NCBI GenBank assembly: GCA_015680685.1
Contig: MNCI01016373.1
Coordinates: 50,753-114,752 of the forward strand
Length of the DNA stretch: 64,000 bases
Direction: 5' to 3'
DNA from: Gnetum montanum
Taxonomy: Eukaryota > Streptophyta > Gnetopsida > Gnetales > Gnetaceae
The notes beneath the pieces are model-generated. The model did no database searches and was not told the origin of the DNA. It worked only from the letters and a program-made list of their open reading frames with translations. Below are positions 34,481-44,999 of this stretch, in pieces (position 1 is the stretch's first letter; every line of letters starts with the position of its first letter). The translations under genes were made by a program, and so were the position numbers.

Positions 34481-35120
34481 TCAAAACACTTATTTTTTGT
34501 GTCTAAATAGTCTAGAAATAACCCTAATTGATACCTAAACTCACCTAATAACCTTACAACCTCAAAACATGGTCCACTAAGGCCTAAAACTGGAAAAATC
34601 CTAACCATTTTTGCTCTATAATAACCAAATTTTATCATAAATAGCCTATTTTTCTTGACTTTTGCCTTAGTACATAATGTTTTGACTTATTTTTGGACTT
34701 ATGTTTCCTTGTTAGTCTTGTTGACCTTCCATAGCCTTTATATAGCCTTATATGTTTGTAGTTTCTTTTGTTATATCTCTAGTTACCTTTGTTTGGCCTT
34801 TCAATGATATTAAATAGTGGGATTTGACCTTCCTTGATCACCATTTAACACCATATTACCATGACATGTTAAGGCCTTAAACTGGCATCATGGTCCACAA
34901 AGACTATAAACTGGCATCATGGCCTACTAAGGTCTTAAATTGGCAAAATTGTGACCTTTATTGATTGTTTATAGCCTTATACTTCCCCTTGTTTGACCTT
35001 TATGTGATCTTTGTTTGCCTCTATTGCACTTTTCCATATTGGCCTTATCTCACTTATGATCTTGGATGGCCTTGATTACATTAAATTTTCATGTGTTTTA
35101 TGCCATTTTAACATTATTTA

Positions 35121-36690
35121 TTTACTTTTACCCAGGTGCCACTTAATATGGTTTTGGTTGACATGCAGGATCAAAGTATGAGTACCTGGAAGCAAATCAA
35201 TTTGCCTTTGTGTCTACATGGACCTCATGGTGATATTAGATGGTGTATCACCCCTAATTGCCTAGATCTTGAGCCTGAAAGTCTTGTAGACCACATAGCC
35301 TCAATAGAGAAACCTCTAGAATGGCCTAAAAACCAAACCAAAACCCTTGACATAGAATTAGGAGGCATAACCAAAGACTCTCTAGTTGAGGTTCCTATCA
35401 TAACCCACAGTGGTGAGGAGAAAACCCTTAAACTAAGTTCCTCACTATAGCATCAATATGTCCAAGACATCACCAAAGTCTTACAAAATAACATCAAGGA
35501 ACTTGCCTAGTCATATGAAGATATGCTAGGCCTATACTTGTGTCTAGTCCAATACAACATCATACTAGACCCTACCATTAGACCAATTAAGCAGAAAGTG
35601 CACAAGATTAGATCTGATTTGGCCTTGGTAGTTTGCAATGAAATCTCAAAGCTCTACCAAGTAGGTATCATTAGGGCTATCGATTATACAGAATGGGTAT
35701 CCAACATAGTGATAGTTCCTAAGAAAAATGGATGTATCCATAGTTGCTAAGAAACCATGAAGGATGACTTTTCTTTGTCTAGTATTAGTCAACTTATCAA
35801 TACTACAATTGGACATGCCTTGTTTTCCTTTATAAATGGATTCTCAGGATATAACCAAATTAGGATCAATCCAAAGCATCAACTTAACACAACCTTTATG
35901 ACCCCATGAGGTACTTTTTGTTATACCATGATTCACTTTGGCCTTAATAATGTCGAAGTAACATACCAGAGAGTCATGGCCTATATCTTCAATGATTACA
36001 TGTTTAATTTGCTTAATGATTACATAGATGACATAGCCATGAAATCTAAGATAGTTGATGATCATGTTAATGACCTAGATCGTGTGCTTAAATGATGCCT
36101 CAAATACAAGCTTAGGCTCAATCCTAAGAAGTGTGTCTTCGGTATCAAGACTGGTTAGATGCTGGGCTTCGTAGTCTCCAAAGAAGGGATATGTGTAGAT
36201 CCTGATAAGGTTAAGGCCATATCCAAATTAGTAGCACCTAAAAGTCTTAAAGATCTTCAAGGATTACAAGGTAGACTATATTTTATTCTTAGGTTTATCG
36301 CTAGGCTTACAGATAAGTTATAGCCCATGCACCACTTGCTTAAGAAAGGAGTTCACTATGAGTAGATAGCTCAATGCCAAGAGGCCTTTGAAAACCTTAA
36401 GTAAGAGTTGACACAACTATTGACAGTCTATCCTCCACAAGAGGGTAAACCATTTTACATTTATCTTGCCATATCTAATACATCCATTACCTCTCTACTA
36501 TGTTAGAAACATGATGATGAAGTGTAAATGCCTATATGCTACCTTAGCCATGTGTTAGTTGCCCACAAGACCTGATACATTGAAGTGGAGAAGTATTTTC
36601 TAGCACTAGTCTTCTCTTTGAAGAAATGGAGACACTACCTCTTTAGAAGCCAAGTCAAGGTAATTTGCAAGGATAACATACTATGAAAGT
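35121..36690 (+). pseudogene. E3 reverse transcriptase and RNase H pseudogene
   Basis: After an N-terminal region (35136-35450) come YEDMLGLYLCLVQYNI near 35514, RPIKQKVHKI, ISKLYQVGIIRAIDYTEWVSN and VIVPKKNGCI (35580-35730). A short deletion follows where the FRDLNKA motif should be. Then KDDFSL, INGFSGYNQIRINP near 35835, and the active-site box NDYIDDIAMKSK near 36018 (Asp-Asp 36027-36032). KCVFGIKTG.MLGFVVSKEGI, KDLQGLQGRLYFI and LLKKGVHYE continue the connection. RNase H: SHVLVAHKT.YIEVEKYFLALVFSLKKWRHYLF at 36546-36650. Stops at 35748, 36092, 36156, 36321 and 36362 among others. The YIDDIAxKSK form is typical of Tat/Ogre RT. Confidence 0.82.
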
Positions 36691-37440
36691 ATGTTATCCT
36701 CTAAGGAAGACCACAAGTATGTTATCATTATGTTGATCATCACCACAACCGAATACTTTACCAAGTGGGTTGAGGCTATTCCTCTAAGGAAGACCACATT
36801 TGAATAAGTTTGCAAATTTATCCTAGATAACATTGTAGCTCATTTTGACATACCTATGGATTTCTATCACAACCTAGGAATTAGGCATTCTTTCTTGTCA
36901 CCTTACTACCCTCAAGCCAATGGATAAGTAGAAGAAAGCAACAAGGCCATCATCAACTTGCTCAAGAAGATGCTAAACAACAACAAGTAGAAGTGTCCAT
37001 GCACTATGGGCATATATAACAACCTATCGCATGAAAATTGGCATAACCCCTTATAGCCTTGTTTATGATTGTAAAGTTGTTTTACCTCTTGAATTTCATT
37101 TACCATCACTTCAAGTAGCCTTGATCAACTTCATCAATAATGAATAGAGCAAGGAGTTGTGGATAGAAGCCCTCGCTTTGGTGGAGTAGCGTATGCGAGC
37201 ACTTGCTCACATCGAGCACTATCAAGAGAGGCAGAAGCGACAACATCACCATGACTTGACCATGCACAAGATCAAGGAGGGAAACCTATTCCTCAAGGCC
37301 ATATGTTAGCATGTGGACAAGTTCTTAGCTAATTGGGAAGGGTCCTTCCTTGTCACTAGAGCCTATGAAAATAGAGCATTTAGAATAGCTGACATGAGTG
37401 GGAATGAGTTGGCCAATCTGGCCAATCATTCCTATGTAAA
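36691..37440 (+). pseudogene. E3 integrase remnant with internal deletions
   Basis: The first catalytic Asp and the N-terminal HHCC domain are gone: RNase H is joined at about 36700 to TTTEYFTKWVEAIPLRK (36748-36798). The second Asp region (SDNG) is also missing; FDIPMDFYHNLGIRHSFLSPYYPQANG follows directly. The Glu region survives (VEESNKAIINLLKKML). The C-terminal part is broken by shifts. The join at 36670-36800 carries a hairpin and a duplicated 19-mer. Confidence 0.75.
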
Positions 37441-37690
37441 TCCATACTACATGTAGCCAATAGATCATCAACAAGTGAGCCTACTTTCAATGGTCCACTA
37501 CCATGGCCTGCCAGGGCTTTAAATTGGTACCATGGCCTACTATGACCTTAAACTAGCAACATTGGTAACCTAGATAGCTAGATTCTCACATGGCCTATAT
37601 GCATTATAGTGTTATAAAATGCAGTGGTGTTTTTTATTCTTTGTGGATGCCTCTTAGGTCAATCTTCTAGACACCAACAAAGAGGGGCCA
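37441..37690 (+). other. E3 3' untranslated region and polypurine tract
   Basis: It holds two copies of a catggcctRc-agggYttaaattgg-type word (37502-37560) also found in the spacer. A purine tract (caaagagggg, about 37677-37687) ends 3 bases before the 3' LTR. Confidence 0.65.
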
Positions 37691-39202
37691 TTAAAACACC
37701 AAAAAATTTTGCATGTTATAAAAATCTTCATCATGTAGCTTTCACCCCATGAAACCTAAGGTAAAACTTCATTGTAAATATGAAAACTATAATTCACAAT
37801 GGGCAATTTCACATGCTTTATACTTTTAAGGCTGAAAAATACCTCATATGTGATCAAAGCCTCATTCCCCAAGTGAAAAACATCACCTAGTATCTATATT
37901 TGGGCTTGGGGAGGGGGCGCTGTCAAAAATGGCTTTTGGAATGGGGAGGNNNNNNNNNNNNNNNNNNNNNNNNNNNNNNNNNNNNNNNNNNNNNNNNNNN
38001 NNNNNNNNNNNNNNNNNNNNNNNNNNNNNNNNNNNNNNNNNNNNNNNNNNNNNNNNNNNNNNNNNNNNNNNNNNNNNNNNNNNNNNNNNNNNNNNNNNNN
38101 NNNNNNNNNNNNNNNNNNNNNNNNNNCCAACGTGGAAGCCACAAAAAGAAAAATTCATCAAGTTATGCACTTCAACATTGACTAGCCACTTCAACAAGCA
38201 TGATGGAGAGCTAAACATGGAAGATTCATCTCCAGTGTGGAAGGGGTGCCCCAGTTACTATTTTTAGTAAATGGAATGACCATGGGGGAAACACTTACTA
38301 TATATAGTAACCCCAAAAATTTGAGTATCCATTTCACCTAAATTTGGTAGCAAATTTGTAGAAAAATTACATCAAATTTGTAGCCATTTTGCAGCTATTT
38401 CATAACCAATTTATAGCCCAATCATGGCTAATTTTTAGCCCCATTCATGGCCCAAAACCCTATAAAAGTCAAACTCCAACACCATTTATAGGTTCCAATA
38501 ATTTTTTTAACTGTTGAGCAAAAATGTTCACAAGAAATTCCAAGCAAGTTCAACATTTTTAACACTCCACACTTAGGGCATTTTCAAGCACTCAAGGATT
38601 ATTACAATCTCCCATGTTTGCATTCTCTTGAACCCCAACGTCGAAGCATTGTGGCCTTGAGACTAGTGGATTTTGGGTGTCAAAACCACACTTGTGGGAT
38701 TTTCAAACCCCAGCATGGAGCAACTTGAAATCCAAATTTTCCACCTTTCTCACCCCCACCCACCCAACAAAAACCCATTTAAGAGACCCAATGTTGCAAT
38801 AGTGAAGGAAGGTTCAATAACATCAAGAGTAGCTTAGCATCCAAATCATGGAGTAGATCACCTCGACTTCAATGGGCTTTGAACTCTTGCACAAGTGAAC
38901 CTTCCATTTTTGCTCATCTAGGCACTATTTGTACACATTTATCTAACTTATTCTTTATTCTTTTCTCAATAAATTTTTAAGTTTTGAGTTTTTTGTTCAA
39001 AGCTAAATTTATTATTTATGCATCATTTGAATATGTTTATATCTCTAAGGTTTGTAAGTCCCTAGTTGATCTGCCAGACTAACTAGGGCACCTCGAATCC
39101 CATTTCTCTCATGAAGGCCCTAGGGATTCAAGGTTGAGGAATTACTTGCACTGAGGATCCTTGGTTTTCTTGTTCCAGCAATTAATATTTTTGGTTGCAA
39201 CA
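37691..39202 (+). repeat. E3 3' LTR with assembly gap
   Basis: Aligns with 22261-23908 on both sides of the N run at 37950-38126. The copy starts TTAAAACACC (degraded TG), ends GCAACA and is followed by GATAA. Confidence 0.88.
37950..38126. other. Assembly gap of 177 N
   Basis: The gap falls in the LTR interval that in the 5' copy spans about 310 bp (22516-22828), between its G-rich and C-rich tracts. The recorded size is probably too small. Confidence 0.9.
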
Positions 39203-39207
39203 GATAA
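39203..39207 (+). repeat. Target site duplication GATAA of E3 (right copy)
   Basis: Matches 22256-22260 exactly and sits directly after the E3 3' LTR end. Confidence 0.88.
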
Positions 39208-41077
39208 TTCTTTTCTACATCCTTTTTTCTTCTTCTATCTTGACCACTAATGCCTTGCTCCACTCTTTCTTCTGTATTTTTAAGAGCTATTTGAAACTTC
39301 TCATCTATGGAGTCTCACATTTTATCGACCTTAGCTAATATTTTAGTGACAATTTTTTTTATTGGTAAGGTCTTTCTTTACACCACTTCATCAAGAGATG
39401 AATCCCCATGTGAATCACAGAAATGCACCTTCCTTTTGTAAATGGAGGGAATCCTATTATACTCCTCTACACTCACATTTTTTTCAAGTCCCCTTATTCT
39501 TTAGGCACCTATTCTATCAACCTTTAAATCTAATGGGCCTACATTTCAAAGAGTCTTTCTTGGGCATAGACCACAAGGGTTTCCCATGTCTTATTCCAGA
39601 GTCCATATATGATATGAAAAAGTTGATTCCTTTGAGAGTATCCATCACCTCACCATCATTGCAATAAGGAGTAGTACCTACCTAGGGCCACATCCAAGGA
39701 CTCATGATTTCTCTATTTTTCATCCTTGGATTTGCCTCCACAAGTTAGACACCCTAGAGTACATTTGGTATTTATCATTAAATAGTTCCAACATGGTACT
39801 CCATTGGTGAATAGATTTTGATTCCAAGGACTAGTACCAACTTTCTACTTCTTTGATGAGTATTTTTGGAATAATTTAAGGTTTTATCATTCATTTTCTA
39901 TGTTCTTCAAGGCACATGCATCATGAAAAGCTTGTAGATGATTTTGTGAATTTGCATTATATCCCCTTTCAAACCTAGGGATATTATTCATATCTAGCCT
40001 CCTAATCCTACTATTTATTTAATACCTTGTGAAAATTCTCATTACCTCTTAAATATTAATTATTTTTCTACTATTTATAAAAGGCTTATCATAGTCATTT
40101 CATTCATAGTGGCCTCTTTCATTACTATGATGCCTATGTTAAGTCTTGCTATGCCTTTGCTCCCAACGGTGCTCTTCTACCCCTTGTGATTATCTATGTC
40201 TCTAGTCTTGATCAACTTAGTGGAATCTTCATTCATCATCATCCTATCATTCATCTCTATCTTAGTCCTAACTATTCCTCCTTTTGTCTCAATCATGGCT
40301 CCTCTTATCAAAGTTTGATGAAAAAGAGGATAATAGTAATGAAGAAGAGGGAGGACTAGGAGAATGGTACCTGCTAGTCTTTCTCCTATGGTTCATTCCC
40401 TATTTTCTTCCATTGTCTTTTTCTTTGTTCTTCCTTCTTCTTAGTTGTTCTCTAATGTGGACTATAATAATTGCTAAAGAATGTCATCCTTATTTAAAGG
40501 AGATAAGTCTCTAAATTAGGAGAGCCTTAAAAAGAAATCTAGACTCTTCCTTCACATTTGTAAAATGATGGGCTTGGAGATCCTTTGCTCTTAGAGGCCT
40601 CCTAGCATGCTTCCATGTGTTGATCTTTCTTAAGCTAGGAACCTATAGGCTAATAATCCCTGTATGTATGATCTATGACCTCCTTTGATAAGATTGGACA
40701 TCAACATGAAGGAAATAGATCGATTGAGATGCAATACAATGTTTCCTTTCATGTCCCTCTAGTGTAGATATTCATCTTGATGGAGGATAAAAGTGAAGTT
40801 TGGATTGTAAGGATCCATATGTATATAGATAACTCTGAGCCATTGGGGCTTCTTTAGTACCTCTTATCATTGATTAGATTCTCCTTTGTTTGGTGGAGAT
40901 TCATTCCTATGAGAAGAAGCCATGTTAGTTATGTATAGAATCAGTATGCCTTTGTATTTTAATTTTTTAATTATTTTTCCTTTTTGGATAAGAATTGGTT
41001 ATTATTATCTTATATTTACAATTCCTTTATATAAATTCACAATCTATGACTAAGCAACATAGTTAATTAAACTAAGT
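39208..41077 (-). pseudogene. E4 gag pseudogene, N-terminal and central part
   Basis: On the minus strand, read from right to left: degraded 5' leader, a hydrophilic Arg/Glu/Ser-rich part (40530-40200), RIRRLDMNNIPRFERGYNANSQNHLQAFHDACALKNIENE (near 40010-39880), MINTK/DKYQMYSRVSNLWRQIQG (39780-39720), an amber codon at 39713-39715, NHESLDVALGRYY, then SVEEYNRIPSIYKRKVHFCDS (near 39480-39400) and a helical charged stretch. This is E1 and E2 gag segment by segment. Frameshifts and stops are frequent. The C-terminal part continues at 22255 across E3. Confidence 0.8.
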
Positions 41078-41095
41078 TCCCTAGCAACAACACCA
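41078..41095 (-). other. E4 primer binding site (tRNA-Asp type, decayed)
   Basis: On the minus strand TGGTGTTGTTGCTAGGGA matches 13 of 18 bases of the tRNA-Asp(GUC) complement. All five differences are transitions. One base separates it from the LTR, as in E1 and E2. Confidence 0.75.
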
Positions 41096-41096
41096 A

Positions 41097-41996
41097 TGAT
41101 GATAGCTAGGTATCCCCTATGCCTAACCACACAAATCACAAGTTTTTACTAGCAATCTAATTTAAATTCCATAGAATTATTTTCCTAAGTTTTCTATAGT
41201 CCTAAATAGTAAATTGTGGAGTTGTACAATCGTTGTCTTCCTAACTCACACTTGTGTGTTATCTGTACGTATTGTTAAGTGTGAGCTAAGGCACATGATG
41301 TATATTTTTGTAAGTATTTTTAAATATATATTTTATCCTAATGGTTAGATGAATAGGTGAAGGTTTAATAATTAACTATGTAACTAAAAAACTAATCTAG
41401 TCACTAACTATCCTAACATAGAGTAACCACTCCCACTTATTGCACACATCCTAAACTCATATTAACGCTACTAGGTTGCCAAGTGGCTATTACTTCATAT
41501 ATCAAGTGCCACTAGTAGGATTACCAAGCATAATATGTTATGCTTGAAGTGGTCATACTTACATATTTATAATTAATTACATTAACTATTTAATGTCATA
41601 AATTTAAATTTCATTAAAAGTAAAGTGCTAAATGTAAAGAGTGAACTAATCTAAGTGCTTCAATGAATGTAGGAAATCTCAACTTTATTGTTGTTCTTGT
41701 CAATCTACTTGGGTCCATAGGCACTTGAATAAAGCATCATAAAATCTCTTAAATTCACATTGTGGGTACTCAAGGAAAATATTCTAATTCTAGAGGAGAG
41801 AAACTACAAAAACTTAACTATACTATGAGTCTAAGTTGTCGAAAATGCAGATGGTGAGTGCATTTATATAAGCTTTGCCTACATTAGCATTGATGCATCT
41901 ACATCAACACATTTGACCATGCGTCGATGAGGACATGTGAATGGGGTTGCATCAATGCATGTCCATTGATACAACCTATCTAATTACAACTCATTA
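41097..41996 (-). repeat. E4 5' LTR
   Basis: Minus-strand LTR ending ATCATCA beside the primer site. It aligns with 19775-20636 at roughly 84% identity by eye over 370 bp. A minus-strand TATA-like tatataaatgca lies near 41860-41872. Confidence 0.85.
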
Positions 41997-43080
41997 TATA
42001 CTTAACTCTTTCCTTTTAGAAATCTAAAAAACTTCCTTGCAAGGTTTATCATCAATTTTTAGCCAACCCATGCAACTTTTAGTAAGAGCACTTTTAGCTT
42101 CAAAAGTATCCTAACAATGTTTCAAATAACAAGCTTTAGTAAAAGCTTTTTAAGTTTCAAAAGTAAAGGGATTCTAGTCTAAAAAAATTTGCATTTGTTT
42201 TATAGATTCTACAAGATCTTCTTCAACATAATGCTACACTTAGCAAATTTCTTTTCAAACCATCTAATATAATTTTTAACTTTGCTAGTAGTTTTTTTTC
42301 ACTAGTTAATCCAAATAATATTACCAATAAGATGTTTTTCTACATTTCATAAAAACTTCAAAATATTTTTCCCACTGGTTCCTATGAACATATTAGCATT
42401 CATATGAAAAGCTCATGCTTTCGAAAATATGAAAATTAATACTAAAACATATGCTAATAGAAAAATGATCTAACAAAGTAGTATTTGTATGTACTTCTAA
42501 TTTCAATGTCAGCTTCAAAAAGAAAACATAAGAGATGTAAAATCTATCAAGTTAATAATAAAATCTATCATTTTCTTGTTGACAATTGCATAATGTATAA
42601 TGCTTCTCATTCGAATAATATAAAAATAAAGAGCTAACATCAAAAAGAAAATTTTTTTTTAATTCCACCAATCTTCTTTTTATTAAGAATACATATTAGG
42701 AGGAAGGCCACCAAGTTTATTTATAATTTCAACCATATTCAAATCACCTCCAATAATCCAAGGAACTTTAGGCAAAGATAGAGGATATTTTCAAACTTGT
42801 GATTGATCTTTTAAATTATTAGGAGCATAAATATTAGAGAGTCCAAAGTCACCTTTTTCACTATGAAAAATAATCCAAATAACTCTTTTAACATTTTAAA
42901 AAAGAAAATTTAAAACTTCTCTAGTCCAATTTTTATTAATAAGAATAGCAACTTGTTCTTTATTAACTTCATGAATAACAGAAAAAATAATGCAATTTTT
43001 TAAATTCATTTACCAAAAAAATTAATATCATGAGCTAAAATCTTAATTTCTTGTAGGAAAAGAAAATCTAAAGATAAATG
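41997..43080 (-). pseudogene. LINE A ORF2, endonuclease part
   Basis: Minus strand, read right to left: LSLDFLFLQEIKI near 43076-43038, the conserved Glu of the apurinic-type endonuclease (QETK) being present as QEIK. Then PWIIGGDLNMVEIINKLGG near 42775-42703, with the active-site Asp of GDxN at 42743-42745. The linker to the RT continues to 41997 and resumes at 19774. The copia element interrupts the N-terminus at 43080; SRNVQHLCNIF lies beyond it near 48000. Confidence 0.78.
43076..43080 (+). repeat. Probable target duplication AAATG of the copia element (left)
   Basis: AAATG precedes the left LTR and occurs at 47904-47908 after the right LTR. Joining the flanks restores LINE A endonuclease sequence. 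The right boundary within an A-run is uncertain by about three bases. Confidence 0.65.
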
Positions 43081-43470
43081 TGTTAGCAGATCTAGTAGCA
43101 AAATATGAAATGAGATGAAAATAAAGAGCAATGGACATGAATATTTCATGTGGAAAAACCCCACAGTGAGAAAAAAAACCATGGGCAAATGTAGATGGAT
43201 CTTATTATCAAAAATGGGGATAAAAACCTTCTCTCTTCATCACAAGCAGAGAATAAGAAGAAGCCTCTCTCATGCAATAGAAGAATGTAAAAGTGGGATG
43301 GAAAGGGGATGTATGTGATGGATCTGAATTGAGGTGAGGGAGATTCCTTTTATATTGGTGAAGGGGCCCTTAGATAACTAATGATAACCACCAACTATTT
43401 TAATAACCATATCCAAATTTTAGCATGATAACCATGGCCTAAATTTATCATGATAACTATGACCAAAAAT
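43081..43470 (-). repeat. Copia 3' LTR
   Basis: Begins (plus strand) TGTTAGCAGATC and matches 47514-47903 throughout, including atcttattatcaaaaatggg, catcacaagcagagaataag and aaaagtgggatggaaagggg. Confidence 0.88.
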
Positions 43471-43988
43471 CTCCCACTTGGAGATTTTGATTGAGGATCA
43501 ATCATATCTCCACACCATCCTTTCTACCTTGCCATTCTATGTTTCTTATGCTTTTGTTAGGCCATATAAGGATCTACTCTAGTCAAACTTGTCCACGTTA
43601 ATCGGCTTGGTTAGAACATCTACAAGATTATCCTTGGTGTGTATCTTCTGCATATCCACACTTCCATCTTCTACTATGTTACAAACAAAGTGAAATTATA
43701 CTCCTATGTGCTTTGTCCTTGAAGGAAAGCTAGATTCCTTGCAATATGCAAGGTGCTCTGACTATCACAAAACAAAGGAATCTTCTCTTGTTTGTGTCCA
43801 AGCTCCTCCAATAACCTTTGAATCAAAATTACTTCGTTGCAAGCTCATGTAGCTATCATGTATTCTGCTTCTATTGTAGATAATGCTACTACTGTTTGCA
43901 ATCTTGATACCCAACTTATAGCTCCTCCTGCAAGTGTAAACACATAACCTATAGTAGATTTTATTTTATCTAGATCACCTACAAAATT
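43471..43988 (-). pseudogene. Copia RNase H pseudogene, C-terminal part
   Basis: Minus strand: TVSALSTIEAEYMIAT near 43890, ILIQRLLEELGHKQEKIPLFCDSQSTLHIARN near 43830-43740, FPSRTKHIGV.FHF, VEDGSVDMQKIHTKDNLVDVLTKP near 43680-43600. This is the usual copia RNase H end. Polypurine tract follows. Confidence 0.82.
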
Positions 43989-44999
43989 TTAATCCACATA
44001 ACCTTTAATAGTAAATTTTGATCCTCCATAACATAATGCAGCATCTAAGGTACCCTTAATGTATCTCAGGATTCTCTTAACAGTACTCCAATGCTCTTGT
44101 CTATGATTTGCCATGTACCGACTGATCGCTCCCACTACTTGTGCAATGTCTGGTCTTGTACAAATCATAATGAACATTAGGCTTCCCATTGCTAATGCAT
44201 ACAATACTCAAGACATCTCATTCCTCTCTACTTCATTGCTAGGACACATCTCAGAGGATAATTTGAAATTAACAGGAAGTGGGGTAGAAATTGGCTTACA
44301 GTCTTGCATGTTGAAGTGTCGTAAGATCTTATCCAAGTAGTTTTTCTAAGAAAACCAAATCTTCTTATTATTTCTATCTCAATGAATTTTCATCCCTAGA
44401 ATCTTGTTTGCTAGTCCCAAGTCTTTTGTATCAAATTCCCTAGTCAACTATGCCTTCAATTCTTGGATTTTCTCTTTGTTGGGGCCTACAAACAACATGT
44501 CATCCACATACGATAGCAAAATGATGAAATCTTCATTAAACCTCTTGAAATATGTACAAGGGTCTACATTGAGTCTATTGTACCCAAGGCTTATGATATA
44601 CAAGTCAAATCTCTTGTACCAACACCTTGGGGCCTGTTTGAGACCATACAGAGATTTGTTGAACCTACAAACCAAGTTCTCTTTACCTTCTTCTGCAAAA
44701 CCTTTTGGTTGGAGCATGTAAATCTCTTCTTCAAGATCTCCATGAAGAAAAGTAATTTTCACATCTAGTTGTTCTAGATGTAGGTCAAACATAGCACACA
44801 TTGCTAGGACTACTCTGACTATTGTAAGTCTAACCATAGGAGAAAAAATCTTGTTGAAGTCAATTCCTTCTTTTTGAGCATATCCCTTTACCACCAATCT
44901 TGCACGATATCGCTCCACTTGGTTATTACTGTCACGTTTGATCTTGTAGACCCATTTGTTTCCAATAGCCTTCCTTGTGGTAGTGTAACAAGATCCCAT
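43989..44999 (-). pseudogene. Copia reverse transcriptase and RNase H start
   Basis: Reverse transcriptase open for 184 codons (44999-44448): NKWVYKIKRD, RYRARLVVKGYAQKEGIDF, QLDVKITFLHGDLEEEIYM, LYGLKQAPRCWYKRFD and the active site SYVDDMLFVGPNK (Asp-Asp 44509-44514). After a short broken stretch the 43989-44204 frame gives LMFIMICTRPDIAQVVGAISRYM and HWSTVKRILRYIKGT, the conserved link to RNase H. Motif A reads LDVKITFL where Tork elements have LDVKTAFL. Confidence 0.88.

Larger units (their letters stand above)
28837..35120 (+). other. 6.3-kb non-coding spacer between E3 protease and RT (candidate intron)
   Basis: No plus-strand frame of note occurs between the protease and RT parts of one polyprotein. 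The right edge reads tttacttttacccag|GTG, a good plant splice-acceptor shape, right where RT-type coding resumes. No clear donor was identified on the left. Ogre elements have an intron at this place, but typically only a few hundred bases. The spacer carries tandem repeats (29520-29975, 30000-30170), hairpin-bearing repeats (31700-34480), a minus-strand candidate gene (29360-31230) and recurring cctactaaggccttaaactggca-like words near both edges. Confidence 0.55.
22261..39202 (+). mobile_element. E3: 17-kb Tat/Ogre-like Ty3/gypsy retrotransposon
   Basis: 16,942 bp between exact GATAA duplications, including a 177-base assembly gap. LTRs at 22261-23908 and 37691-39202. Internal order: 1.27-kb 5' UTR, gag (25177), protease (VDDGATTNIIP), a 6.3-kb non-coding spacer, reverse transcriptase (NDYIDDIAMKSK), RNase H, an internally deleted integrase and a polypurine tract. 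The RT style and the interruption between protease and RT recall the Tat/Ogre group, in which Ogre elements have an intron there; the lineage is inferred. LTR identity is roughly 88% by eye. The copy is coding-dead. It inserted into E4, in the opposite orientation. Confidence 0.88.
19775..41996 (-). mobile_element. E4: Athila-family element, minus strand, gag without pol, split by E3
   Basis: LTRs at 19775-20636 and 41097-41996, read on the minus strand, begin TGATGAG and end ATCATCA as in E1. Primer site (41078-41095) and gag lie at the right, polypurine tract (gtcatggtggta, near 20638-20650) at the left. The gag matches E1 and E2 segment by segment, and the 3' end matches the E1 3' UTR. No protease, reverse transcriptase or integrase is detectable; a coiled-coil frame occupies their place. 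Without E3 and one target copy it is about 5.3 kb. LTR identity is roughly 84% by eye. It sits in LINE A. A clean target duplication is not evident (GGTAT left, TATAC right). Confidence 0.82.

Noticed and set aside
37883-38267. Open frames spanning the N run
   Set aside because: They are open only because the gap contains no stop codons.
39362-39667. 101-codon plus-strand frame
   Set aside because: It is antisense to E4 gag sequence that aligns with E1 and E2.
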